Source of the DNA: Bacteroidales bacterium
GTDB lineage: Bacteria; Bacteroidota; Bacteroidia; Bacteroidales; Dysgonomonadaceae
Direction: 5' to 3'
DNA length: 5,987 nt
Assembly: GCA_012799155.1 (NCBI GenBank)
Contig: JAAZLV010000066.1
Coordinates: 1-5,987, forward strand
Shown: in pieces, positions 1-5,987 of the stretch
Numbering within the stretch: position 1 is the stretch's first letter
Layout of the letters: each line of letters begins with the position of its first letter
Program-made: the position numbers and the translations under genes
Notes under the pieces: generated by a model
What the model was told of the DNA's origin: nothing
The model's database searches: none
Seen by the model: the letters and a program-made list of their open reading frames with translations, nothing else

Positions 1-875
1 CAGTTGCCGGAAGCAACATTTCCCTGCAGGTGTACATGCGGCGGATAGAAGTCCACGGCAAATTCATAGTCACGGCCATTGATGGCGGTGGTCACCACCA
101 CGATGTACCATCCCGGATTGCCGACACCGATGTTGCCGCCGCTGTCACCCGCACCGGGATCAGCAGTGCCATTGGCGTTGACTGTTGCCTGTCCGTAGCC
201 GAACTCGTTGCCATCCCATGCCTTGGCAAAATTGAACTTGATCTCTGCATTGCCACCGTCACCGGTCTGTCCCAGGTACTGCATCGCCCAGAATTTACCG
301 GGAGAACCCCAGATGGGTATCATCTCAGTCGCACCATCCCAGCTCCAGTTGCCTGCCACATTGCCGATGATAAACATCTCTTCCGGCATCACCATCGGGT
401 CGAGGGCAAAGTAACCCTTCACCTGAGGGAGGGTGATCACATTCGAAAACACTTCACCTGCATTCTTTGCGTTGAGCTTAGAGATCAGCCGCACATAAAG
501 GGGATGGGGATCGGTGGGATAATCCTCTTCGAGGGTCACTCCATGCATCCCTACAAGTGCCAGTGCAAGGTCGGCTGCGTTGATGGCAAACTTGGCAGTG
601 GTGTAGCTGCCGGGCAGCGTCACCGGATTTGCAAAGTCGGACGTCAGCGCTACCTGCACGCTGTAGATGGCGGCAGCGGTGAAGCCGTAATCGGGTTGAG
701 AGGTTGTGAACTCAATCGATTCGGTATTCTTCAGGTCATAGATGGCAGAAGCATATTTCGGCGTGTTGAGCACAAAGCTCTCCGGTTGCTGAAGTACCAC
801 TTTCTCATCTTCCTGGCAGGACCAGAACAGTGTGATACCGGCCAGTATTGCTAATATATGAATGATATTTTTCAT
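1..875 (-). CDS. susE: SusE/SusF-family surface glycan-binding lipoprotein, 3' end outside window
   Basis: Probable outer-membrane lipoprotein that holds alpha-glucan at the cell surface beside the SusCD complex. The frame is open from ATG at 875 to the left edge (291 codons plus two bases), so the C-terminus is missing. Residues 1-19 form a short lipoprotein signal ending LFWSC, with Cys20 as the acylated residue. QEDE follows, an acidic stretch like the Bacteroidota surface-export signal. Residues ~22-151 resemble the Ig-like SusE N-terminal domain (FVLNTPKY, IEFTTSQPDYGF, SVQVALTSDF). From ~165 a beta-rich carbohydrate-binding domain begins with MFIIGNVAGNW (167-177) and contains many Trp residues and an EIKFNF strand. 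A similar motif, VHLQGNVASGN, at 281-291 suggests a second binding domain is cut by the window edge. The start lies 14 nt after the susD stop, so it is co-transcribed. B. thetaiotaomicron SusE is about 390 aa, which fits two such domains. Family assignment is firm; starch specificity is inferred. Confidence 0.88.
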   Translation of the reverse strand, partial: MKNIIHILAILAGITLFWSCQEDEKVVLQQPESFVLNTPKYASAIYDLKNTESIEFTTSQPDYGFTAAAIYSVQVALTSDFANPVTLPGSYTTAKFAINAADLALALVGMHGVTLEEDYPTDPHPLYVRLISKLNAKNAGEVFSNVITLPQVKGYFALDPMVMPEEMFIIGNVAGNWSWDGATEMIPIWGSPGKFWAMQYLGQTGDGGNAEIKFNFAKAWDGNEFGYGQATVNANGTADPGAGDSGGNIGVGNPGWYIVVVTTAINGRDYEFAVDFYPPHVHLQGNVASGN

Positions 876-889
876 TGTCTGTGTGATAT

Positions 890-2533
890 TTAATTGGCGT
901 TACTAGATTCGTATCCGCTGTTTTGCACCAGGTTCTCGTTGGCTCCCAGGTCGTCAGCAGGAATAGGGTAGACATTGAAGTAATCGGCTACCGAACGTCC
1001 ATCTGCCACATTTCCTTTCCAGGGCCAGAGATAAGAAGATCCGGTGAGTTTGCCATAACGAATCAGGTCGGTACGGCGCTGTCCTTCATAAAAGAACTCA
1101 CGTCCCCTTTCATCCAGGATGTAATCGAGGGTCAATTCGCCAGCACTAAGGGTAGCAGAACTGCTGCCGTTGTAACCACGCTGGCGCAGGTTGTTCACCA
1201 GCTGCAACGCTGTGGCTGCATCACCACCGGTGCCGCCCCTGAGAACCGCCTCGGCATAGTTGAGGTAGATCTCACCCAGGCGGAAGAGCGGGAAGTCGGT
1301 ATAGGCGATGTTGCTCGGGGGCAGTGTGCCGTCGCTGTTGCGGTTGGAGTACTTCACCACGGGGATGCCGTTGTTGGTGAAGAGCGAGGGGTCTATGATC
1401 TCCACATTCTCAGTGAAGTCGATGCGTATCATCGAGAAACGGCTGTCCATTTCGTGTTGGTACTCCCGTTCGAAGGTATGGAGGATCGCCTTGGTGGCAC
1501 GGTTGCCCTGCCAGGCACCCACTGCATTTACTTCGGCCTGCAGGTCGGAGGGTTCCATGGCACTCAGCAGGAAGGTCATCCCACCCCATGTCTGTGTGTC
1601 AGCACCATCATAACGCACCGGGAAGATCATCTCGGGTGAGTTGTGGTTATCCGCCTTGAAGATGTTTGCGTAGACCGGGTCAAGTTGGAAATTCACAGCC
1701 ATCACCTTTTTGCTGTTGGTGATGCTCTCAGTATATTTCTTCACACCGATATAGGTCTCGGCATTGAGGTAGAGACGGGAGAGGAGCGCCCAGTTGGCGG
1801 CTTTGTGTGCCCTGCCGTAATTGGTTGCATTGTAACCAACGAATGGATCCAGCATGTCGGCCTCACATTCGGTAAGCTCTTTTTCAATGTAGTCAAACAG
1901 ATCGGCTGCCATGATCTGGGGAGGCAGTGTGCTGCCCACCGGGCTCTCTTCGTTCACGAAGGGAACGTTGCGGAACATGTCGAGCAGGTAGTAGTAGGCT
2001 AGTGCCCTGTGGAAGCGTGCTTCCGCACGGAATGCCTTGATCTTATCCTGATCTGCCTGGCTCACGCCACGGGAAGATAGCTTCTCTTCCGATGTCTCCC
2101 GGAGAAGGGCATTGGCAAGGTTGATCTGGTAGTAGAGACGATAGTAGAAGCCCTTGATGAACACGTTGCTGGAGGTCCAGGTGATGTAGTTAAGGTCGGG
2201 GATACCCACGTCGTTCCATGCACAATGTGCTTCGTCGGTGGGTAGCTGTTGAAGGTTCCAGAGTCCTCTGAGGAAGGATGCCTGGCTGCCGCCATCCACA
2301 CCTGCCACATCGGGGTCGCCGTCGCCACCGCTGTTGCCGCTGACGGCAAGGCCGGCGTAGATCTTGGCCAGCAGTTCCTGGTAGGACCCCAATTCACTGC
2401 CGAAGACCACTTCCGATACCAGTTCCTCCTCATCCAGCGGAATGGTATTCAGATCATCGACACAGGAGGCCAGCCCCCCGGTCATCAGGATGATCGCGAT
2501 GAATGTTAGTATTTTATATGTTACTGTCTTCAT
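890..2533 (-). CDS. susD: SusD/RagB-family nutrient-binding outer-membrane lipoprotein
   Basis: Surface lipoprotein that binds the glycan and acts as the hinged lid over the SusC barrel. The protein is complete at 547 aa, a normal family length. Residues 1-23 are a lipoprotein signal (hydrophobic ILTFIAIILMTGGLAS) with Cys24 as lipidation site. The following VDD gives acidic residues at +2 and +3, as in surface-exported lipoproteins. The N-terminal SusD-like domain covers about 25-220 and includes the helical TPR-type stretch FRAEARFHRALAYYYLLDMF (168-187). The C-terminal SusD/RagB domain covers about 300-547, with FRLGEIYLNYAEAVLRGG (417-434), ILDERGREFFYEGQRRTDLI (472-491) and the closing VYPIPADDLGANENLVQNSGY (521-541). 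W92, W106 and W119 lie where starch-binding SusD carries some of its ligand residues, but I cannot align them to prove specificity. An Asp/Gly-rich loop at 69-82 is noted separately. It starts 12 nt after the susC stop, which indicates translational and transcriptional pairing with SusC. Confidence 0.97.
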   Translation of the reverse strand: MKTVTYKILTFIAIILMTGGLASCVDDLNTIPLDEEELVSEVVFGSELGSYQELLAKIYAGLAVSGNSGGDGDPDVAGVDGGSQASFLRGLWNLQQLPTDEAHCAWNDVGIPDLNYITWTSSNVFIKGFYYRLYYQINLANALLRETSEEKLSSRGVSQADQDKIKAFRAEARFHRALAYYYLLDMFRNVPFVNEESPVGSTLPPQIMAADLFDYIEKELTECEADMLDPFVGYNATNYGRAHKAANWALLSRLYLNAETYIGVKKYTESITNSKKVMAVNFQLDPVYANIFKADNHNSPEMIFPVRYDGADTQTWGGMTFLLSAMEPSDLQAEVNAVGAWQGNRATKAILHTFEREYQHEMDSRFSMIRIDFTENVEIIDPSLFTNNGIPVVKYSNRNSDGTLPPSNIAYTDFPLFRLGEIYLNYAEAVLRGGTGGDAATALQLVNNLRQRGYNGSSSATLSAGELTLDYILDERGREFFYEGQRRTDLIRYGKLTGSSYLWPWKGNVADGRSVADYFNVYPIPADDLGANENLVQNSGYESSNAN

Positions 2534-2545
2534 AATTGTCTGATG

Positions 2546-5500
2546 TTAAAAATTAAGATTGAGTCCCAGGATAAAGACGCGGGGGTGTGGATAGATGTTG
2601 TTGTCAATACCGTTGTTGGTGAATTCGGGGTCGAGACCGCTGTAATTGGTCACCACGAGCGGGTTCTGAACGGTGAAATGGATCCTTCCTGTCTGCTGTT
2701 GGTTTAGCAGGTGTGTGAAGTTATACCCCAGGGAGACATTGTCTACCTTCATGAACGAAGCATCCTGAATGTAGTAGCTGGATTGATAGTGCACTGCATC
2801 GAAGTTGGTGTAGGTGGCACTGTTAACCCTGTTCTTGAGCCATCCCGAGGGGTCGAAGGTGGTATTTTTCGACTCACGGTTCGACTGGATGTTGTTGTAG
2901 GCGTAGTTGCCGATGTTGCCACGTACTGAGAAGTTGAAGTCCCAGTTCTTGTAAGAGAGTTGTGAGGACAAGCCCATGTAGAGATCGGGAGATGCATTCT
3001 TCCAGGGGATCATATCCTGTTCGTTGATGGAGCCGTCTGCGTTTTGATCCACGAAGACACCCTCCAGCGGTTTGCCTGCTTCGTCGTATACCTGTTCGTA
3101 CACATAGAAGGAGCCTGCCGGATAGTTCACGGCGTGAATGGCAATGTTATTCCCTGTACCGCCGTCGATGCCGCCAAAACGAACACCCACGTAGCTGGGG
3201 TCATCGTTGATGGTCAGCTTGGTGATCCTGTTCTGGTTGAGGGTTACGTTGTAGCTCAGGTTCCAGTTCCAGTCCTTGCTGACAATGGGACGACCGGTGA
3301 TGGTGAACTCGATACCCTTGTTCTCCAGTTCACCCACGTTGGTGAGCAACTGGTTGCTGAAGTTGGTACCGGCAGCAATCCCGACAGTATTGAGCAGGTC
3401 GGTGGTCTTGCGGTAATAAACATCGAAGGCACCGGTGATGCGATTGTTCAGAAAGCCATAGTCGAGACCGGCGTTGTAGGTGGTGGTCTCTTCCCATTTC
3501 AGGTTCTCGTCGTAAGCCAGCGGGCGGATCAGCGAGATCATCTGGTCTCCGAAGAAGTAGTTGGCACCCGCCTGGCTGTAGCTGTAACGGCCCATCCAGG
3601 GATAGTCGCCGCTTCCCAGGTTCTGTTGTCCTGTCACACCGTATCCCAGTCGCAGTTTGAGGTCCGACATTGCATCGCTGTCAGCCATGAAGGGTTCGTT
3701 GATGATCTTCCATGCAAAGGCAGCAGAGGGGAAGAGACCCCACTTGTTGTCGGGACTGAAACGCGACGAGCCGTCGTTACGCAGTGTGAGGGTGAGCAGG
3801 TAGCGATCCAGCAGCGAGTAGTTTAGACGTCCGAAGAAGGAGATCACAAAACTCTCTGTGGCGTAATCATTCCCTTCCCTGTAGAACTCGTTGCCCGTTT
3901 CAGCAGCCATGGCAGCCGAGTAGGGGTAAAAGTTCTCTGTTTCATTGTAAAAGCGTTGCCATGAGTATCCACCCATCGCATCGAAGCGATGTGCACCTGC
4001 TTCCTTCACGTAGTTGAGGTAGAAGTCTAGCAGGGTGTTTAACTTGTACTGGCTGTAGTTGCTGTTTTCACCCCAACCGGATTTGTAGCTGCCCCAGGTG
4101 TAGCTCATGGGTGAATTGTCTTCCACCATCACATCTCCATTGCTGTCGGAGATGTCATAACCAACGTTCAGATTGGCTCTCAGTCCATCAAGGAAAGGCA
4201 TGTTGTAGTCCACCTGCATGTTACCGATGCTACGCATCACCTTCGAGTTGTCTTGTCTCTGCATCAGGATGGCGAGTGGGTTTGCCAGTGCGATGTCGAT
4301 GGGGGTACCATCTGCTTTAAGCGTCATATGGTAGCCATTGCCGTAAGGTGATCCGGTGGTGTCATACACCGGCATGGTGGGATCAAACTGGGTGGCCGAG
4401 TTGATGGCTCCCTGGTCGGCGAAACGGTTGGTGTTGTACATCCCGCGAGCGTTGAGCTGCACCCTCAGTTGTCCGTCGAGGAAGCTGGGGGAGAGGTTTA
4501 TGCTACCGGTGTATCTTTCCAGGTTGGATGTTTTCAGGATACCGTTTTCGTTGGTGTAACCCAGTGAAATGCGGTAAGGCAGTTTCTCGCCCGCACTCCC
4601 GGAGAGGCTGATGTTGTGGTCAGTGCTGACAGCGGTACGGAAGATCTGATCCTGCCAGTTTGTTTCACTGTTGCCAAGGGCTGCAGCCTGTTGGCTGTCA
4701 GCGCCGAAGGAGTTGACCACGTAGTTGCGGAAGGTGGGTGCATCCATCACATCCACCGCGCCGGTGCGGGTGCTGACGGAGAAATTGCCGTTGTAAGCCA
4801 TTTGCAACTTTCCCGATTTACCTTTCTTGGTGGTGATGATGATTACACCGTTGGAAGCACGCGACCCGTAGATGGCAGTTGCGGAAGCATCCTTTAATAC
4901 GGTGAAGGTCTCGATGTCGTTCGAGTTGATGGTACTCAACGGGTTGGCCATACCGCTCACGCCGGTGGCGTTGTCCACCGGTACGCCGTCAATCACGATC
5001 AGCGGGTCGTTGCTGGCCGACATAGAGGAGCCGCCACGAATGCGGATGCTCGAGGAGGATCCAGGTGCACCACCGGCTGAGACCACGCTCAGACCGGCAA
5101 CCTGTCCGGCCAGCAGATCTGAAGGCGAGGTGGCCAGACCGCGGTTCAGTTTGGTGGCATCGACAGCCACCACCGATCCGGTGGCATCATCCTTGCGTAC
5201 AGTACCATAACCGATAACCACCAGTTCATCCAGCAGCTCGGTGTCTTCAACAAGCACAATCTGGATGGTTGTACGATTGTTGACTGCGACCTGTTGTGGT
5301 TGATAGCCGATATAGCTGATGTTCAGCACCGCATCGGCCGGTACCCGCAACTGGAAGTTGCCGTCGTAGTCGGTCACCGTACCTGTAGAGGTTCCCTCCA
5401 CCAGGATGTTGACCCCGATGAGTGGTTCTCCGTTTACGTCCGTAACCGATCCACTAACATTTATCTGCGTACCGGTCTGGGCATTGGCTGATAAAATCAT

Positions 5501-5563
5501 CAGCAATCCCGACAAGATTGTCATCAGGAATGCTTTCCTACTTTTTTTGAATTTTAGATACAT
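2546..5563 (-). CDS. susC: SusC/RagA-family TonB-linked outer-membrane transporter
   Basis: Outer-membrane TonB-dependent barrel that imports oligosaccharides captured by SusD. It is complete at 1005 aa, a typical length. The first Met gives a basic n-region (KFKKSRK), a hydrophobic core and a signal peptidase site ANA|Q after residue 28. The internal Met14 would lose the basic region, so the first start is preferred. Residues ~36-110 form a carboxypeptidase-regulatory-like Ig domain (VSGSVTDVNGEPLIGVNI). The SusC signature and TonB-box region DELVVIGYG lies at 112-120. The plug spans ~125-250, with SIRIRGGSS (172-180), PLIVIDGVPVD (187-197) and VLKDASATAIYGSRASNG (222-239). The rest is a barrel of alternating aromatic strands. 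It carries an EF-hand-like DQNADGSINEQD loop at 839-850 and ends in LGLNLNF with a C-terminal Phe, as barrel-assembly signals do. No STN domain precedes the Ig domain, so anti-sigma signalling is unlikely. It is the first gene of the susCDE operon. Substrate is inferred as alpha-glucan from the SusE neighbour. Confidence 0.97.
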   Translation of the reverse strand: MYLKFKKSRKAFLMTILSGLLMILSANAQTGTQINVSGSVTDVNGEPLIGVNILVEGTSTGTVTDYDGNFQLRVPADAVLNISYIGYQPQQVAVNNRTTIQIVLVEDTELLDELVVIGYGTVRKDDATGSVVAVDATKLNRGLATSPSDLLAGQVAGLSVVSAGGAPGSSSSIRIRGGSSMSASNDPLIVIDGVPVDNATGVSGMANPLSTINSNDIETFTVLKDASATAIYGSRASNGVIIITTKKGKSGKLQMAYNGNFSVSTRTGAVDVMDAPTFRNYVVNSFGADSQQAAALGNSETNWQDQIFRTAVSTDHNISLSGSAGEKLPYRISLGYTNENGILKTSNLERYTGSINLSPSFLDGQLRVQLNARGMYNTNRFADQGAINSATQFDPTMPVYDTTGSPYGNGYHMTLKADGTPIDIALANPLAILMQRQDNSKVMRSIGNMQVDYNMPFLDGLRANLNVGYDISDSNGDVMVEDNSPMSYTWGSYKSGWGENSNYSQYKLNTLLDFYLNYVKEAGAHRFDAMGGYSWQRFYNETENFYPYSAAMAAETGNEFYREGNDYATESFVISFFGRLNYSLLDRYLLTLTLRNDGSSRFSPDNKWGLFPSAAFAWKIINEPFMADSDAMSDLKLRLGYGVTGQQNLGSGDYPWMGRYSYSQAGANYFFGDQMISLIRPLAYDENLKWEETTTYNAGLDYGFLNNRITGAFDVYYRKTTDLLNTVGIAAGTNFSNQLLTNVGELENKGIEFTITGRPIVSKDWNWNLSYNVTLNQNRITKLTINDDPSYVGVRFGGIDGGTGNNIAIHAVNYPAGSFYVYEQVYDEAGKPLEGVFVDQNADGSINEQDMIPWKNASPDLYMGLSSQLSYKNWDFNFSVRGNIGNYAYNNIQSNRESKNTTFDPSGWLKNRVNSATYTNFDAVHYQSSYYIQDASFMKVDNVSLGYNFTHLLNQQQTGRIHFTVQNPLVVTNYSGLDPEFTNNGIDNNIYPHPRVFILGLNLNF

Positions 5564-5671
5564 GTTGTTAACGTTATAAGATTAACTGATTAATACTCTC
5601 ATTATTCTCAATATATATAACAAAATTGACAGATGAATGGTTAATTTTTCATCCGTACATCTTCTGTTCTC
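5564..5671 (-). other. AT-rich 5' leader of the susCDE transcript
   Basis: This is the stretch between the predicted transcription start (about 5671, judged only from the -7 element) and the susC ATG. It is much richer in A/T than the coding DNA and has no Shine-Dalgarno sequence near the start, as is usual in Bacteroidota. A palindrome TAACGTTA sits at 5569-5576, just before the start codon. A small hairpin can form at 5630-5655: GATGAA/TTCATC plus one wobble and one further pair, with a 10-nt loop. I see no open reading frame of note and no known riboswitch. Confidence 0.5.
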
Positions 5672-5677
5672 TCCATA

Positions 5678-5685
5678 CAAAGTTA
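5678..5685 (-). promoter_or_regulatory. Bacteroides-type -7 promoter element for susCDE
   Basis: Read on the minus strand this is TAACTTTG, an exact match to the Bacteroides primary-sigma -7 consensus TAnnTTTG. It lies about 115 bp before the susC start and is the only such match I found on this strand between 5564 and 5871. The -33 element is poor: the nearest TTTG-like word is TTTC at 5713-5710, 24 nt away instead of the usual 19-21. That would fit a weak promoter needing an activator, though the consensus is short enough to occur by chance. Confidence 0.5.
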
Positions 5686-5702
5686 TCGGTTCTCAGGGGT
5701 TA

Positions 5703-5710
5703 CGGTACCG
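5703..5710. promoter_or_regulatory. 8-bp palindrome CGGTACCG upstream of the -7 element
   Basis: This GC-rich perfect palindrome stands out in AT-rich DNA. It begins 17 bp upstream of the TAACTTTG element, about where a -33 box would sit. It could be a protein contact site that stands in for, or blocks, the -33 region. Eight bases is short, so chance is a real alternative. Confidence 0.25.
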
Positions 5711-5725
5711 AAACAGGCATAATTA

Positions 5726-5763
5726 ACCTGTATTGACTATGCAATCGATTGCATTTTACAGGT
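5726..5763. repeat. 7-bp inverted repeat flanking the operator-like palindrome
   Basis: ACCTGTA at 5726-5732 and its exact reverse complement TACAGGT at 5757-5763 enclose the 16-bp palindrome, with the two symmetry centres only 2 bp apart. The core ACAGG occurs again at 5713-5717, which pairs with CCTGT at 5727-5731 across 9 bp. These may be half-sites for a second regulator or for extra contacts of the same one, or coincidence in AT-rich DNA. Confidence 0.4.
5739..5754. promoter_or_regulatory. 16-bp perfect palindrome, LacI/GalR-family-like operator
   Basis: The sequence ATGCAATCGATTGCAT is its own reverse complement over all 16 bases. An even palindrome with central CG and TGCAA/TTGCA half-sites is the typical shape of LacI/GalR-family operators; the E. 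coli PurR site ACGCAAACGTTTGCGT is similar. Its centre is about 61-68 bp upstream of the TAACTTTG element, and it lies between the terminator-like hairpin and susC. Control of susCDE by a sugar-responsive LacI-type regulator is an inference; no regulator gene can be identified in the window. Confidence 0.6.
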
Positions 5764-5765
5764 AT

Positions 5766-5827
5766 AAAAAAAATATTATCAATTAGTTACCTACTTCTGT
5801 AGTACGGTAAAAAATTGATAATATTTT
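5766..5827 (-). terminator. Long AT-rich hairpin with T-run, probable intrinsic terminator
   Basis: A perfect 15-bp inverted repeat (arms 5770-5784 and 5813-5827) continues inward, past a 2x2 internal loop, with TTACC/GGTAA (5787-5791 with 5806-5810) and TACT/AGTA (5792-5795 with 5801-5804, one bulged C at 5805), closing on a 5-nt loop. That is 24 base pairs in all. On the minus strand the hairpin runs straight into eight T residues (5773-5766). It starts 44 nt after the stop of the partial minus-strand gene at the right edge, the expected place for its terminator, and insulates susCDE from that gene. The outer stem is AT-rich, which is unusual for a strong intrinsic terminator. Confidence 0.65.
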
Positions 5828-5871
5828 CTGAATGTGTGTTAATGAAAGAGCAGTCAATATCTGCTTACTGC

Positions 5872-5987
5872 TTACTTTTTGATTGGATGTTCTGTTGGTT
5901 TTCCTCCTTTTTTCTCAATCTTTTTACTCGGGATAGCGATCTTCCTGTTTCTTTTGTTGGAAGTGATCATCCGTTTGAGGCGTAACA
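5872..5987 (-). CDS. C-terminal end of an unrecognised minus-strand gene, 5' end outside window
   Basis: A minus-strand frame enters from the right edge (first full codon 5985-5983) and ends with TAA at 5874-5872, giving 37 residues. The tail reads LRLKRMITSNKRNRK, then a lysine-rich stretch ending TEHPIKK. Basic residues make up about 40 percent, as in many disordered or cytoplasmic C-terminal tails. I do not recognise the family. It does not look like a usual LacI-family C-terminus, so I cannot claim it is the regulator of the operon. The main support that the frame is real is its strand and the terminator-like hairpin 44 nt after its stop. Such a short open frame may also arise by chance. 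Confidence 0.42.
   Translation of the reverse strand, partial: LRLKRMITSNKRNRKIAIPSKKIEKKGGKPTEHPIKK

Noticed and set aside
30..854. Long plus-strand open frame of 274 codons.
   Set aside because: It lies wholly antisense to the SusE-like gene, whose minus-strand frame has a lipoprotein signal, recognisable domains and operon spacing. The plus-strand translation is rich in His, Cys and Gly and has no family resemblance.
923..1639. Plus-strand open frame of 238 codons.
   Set aside because: It is antisense to susD, which is certain from its conserved motifs. GC-balanced coding DNA commonly leaves such shadows open.
3044..3826. Plus-strand open frame of 260 codons.
   Set aside because: It is antisense to the susC barrel region and has no recognisable motif; a reading shadow.
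5603..5631. Possible second promoter formed by the TATATATA stretch with TTTTG upstream (minus strand), or TTGACA on the plus strand.
   Set aside because: The minus-strand words do not fit TAnnTTTG, and the plus-strand TTGACA has no -10 box at proper spacing and would drive no gene.
5564..5871. Search of the non-coding region for tRNA genes, CRISPR repeats, insertion-sequence ends or a known riboswitch.
   Set aside because: No cloverleaf, no regularly spaced repeats, no terminal repeats with target duplication, and no known riboswitch core were seen. The inverted repeats there are better explained as terminator and operator elements.
5842..5985. Plus-strand ATG frame of 47 codons, and an overlapping hydrophobic plus-strand frame (about 5846-5987) that looks membrane-like.
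   Set aside because: Both are antisense to the lysine-rich minus-strand tail; AAA/AAG lysine codons read as Phe and Leu codons on the other strand, which explains the hydrophobic look. The hydrophobic frame also has no ATG. I cannot fully exclude it, because the minus-strand gene is only partly visible.

Overview
The window comes from a Bacteroidota genome, most likely of the order Bacteroidales. It holds the start of a polysaccharide-utilization operon on the minus strand. The evidence is an adjacent susC-susD pair, lipoprotein signals with acidic residues just after the acylated cysteine, start codons without Shine-Dalgarno sequences, and a Bacteroides-type TAnnTTTG promoter element. The species cannot be told from the sequence.

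Layout in transcription order (right to left). From 5987 to 5872 is what looks like the lysine-rich C-terminal end of an unrecognised minus-strand gene. About 44 nt after its stop lies a long AT-rich hairpin followed by a T-run, a good candidate intrinsic terminator (5827-5766). The next ~200 bp is an AT-rich control region. It contains a perfect 16-bp palindrome with a central CG (5739-5754, LacI/GalR-operator-like), a 7-bp inverted repeat around it, a CGGTACCG palindrome, and a TAACTTTG -7 element (5685-5678). Then come an AT-rich leader of roughly 110 nt and three tightly packed genes: susC (5563-2546), susD (2533-890, 12-nt gap) and a SusE/SusF-family lipoprotein gene (from 875, 14-nt gap), which runs off the left edge after 291 codons.

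How the genes work together: SusC is a TonB-dependent outer-membrane barrel and SusD its surface lid and glycan-binding lipoprotein. The SusE-like protein is a further surface glycan-binding lipoprotein. The SusE/F partner makes an alpha-glucan (starch or maltodextrin) substrate the most likely one, but no amylase or other enzyme lies in the window. SusC has no N-terminal STN domain, so it is not wired to an ECF-sigma/anti-sigma pair. With the LacI-like palindrome upstream, this points to control by a cytoplasmic sugar-responsive repressor or activator. The coding part is an ordinary SusCDE cassette. The control region is the part worth a second look, and I see no evidence of a wholly new system.
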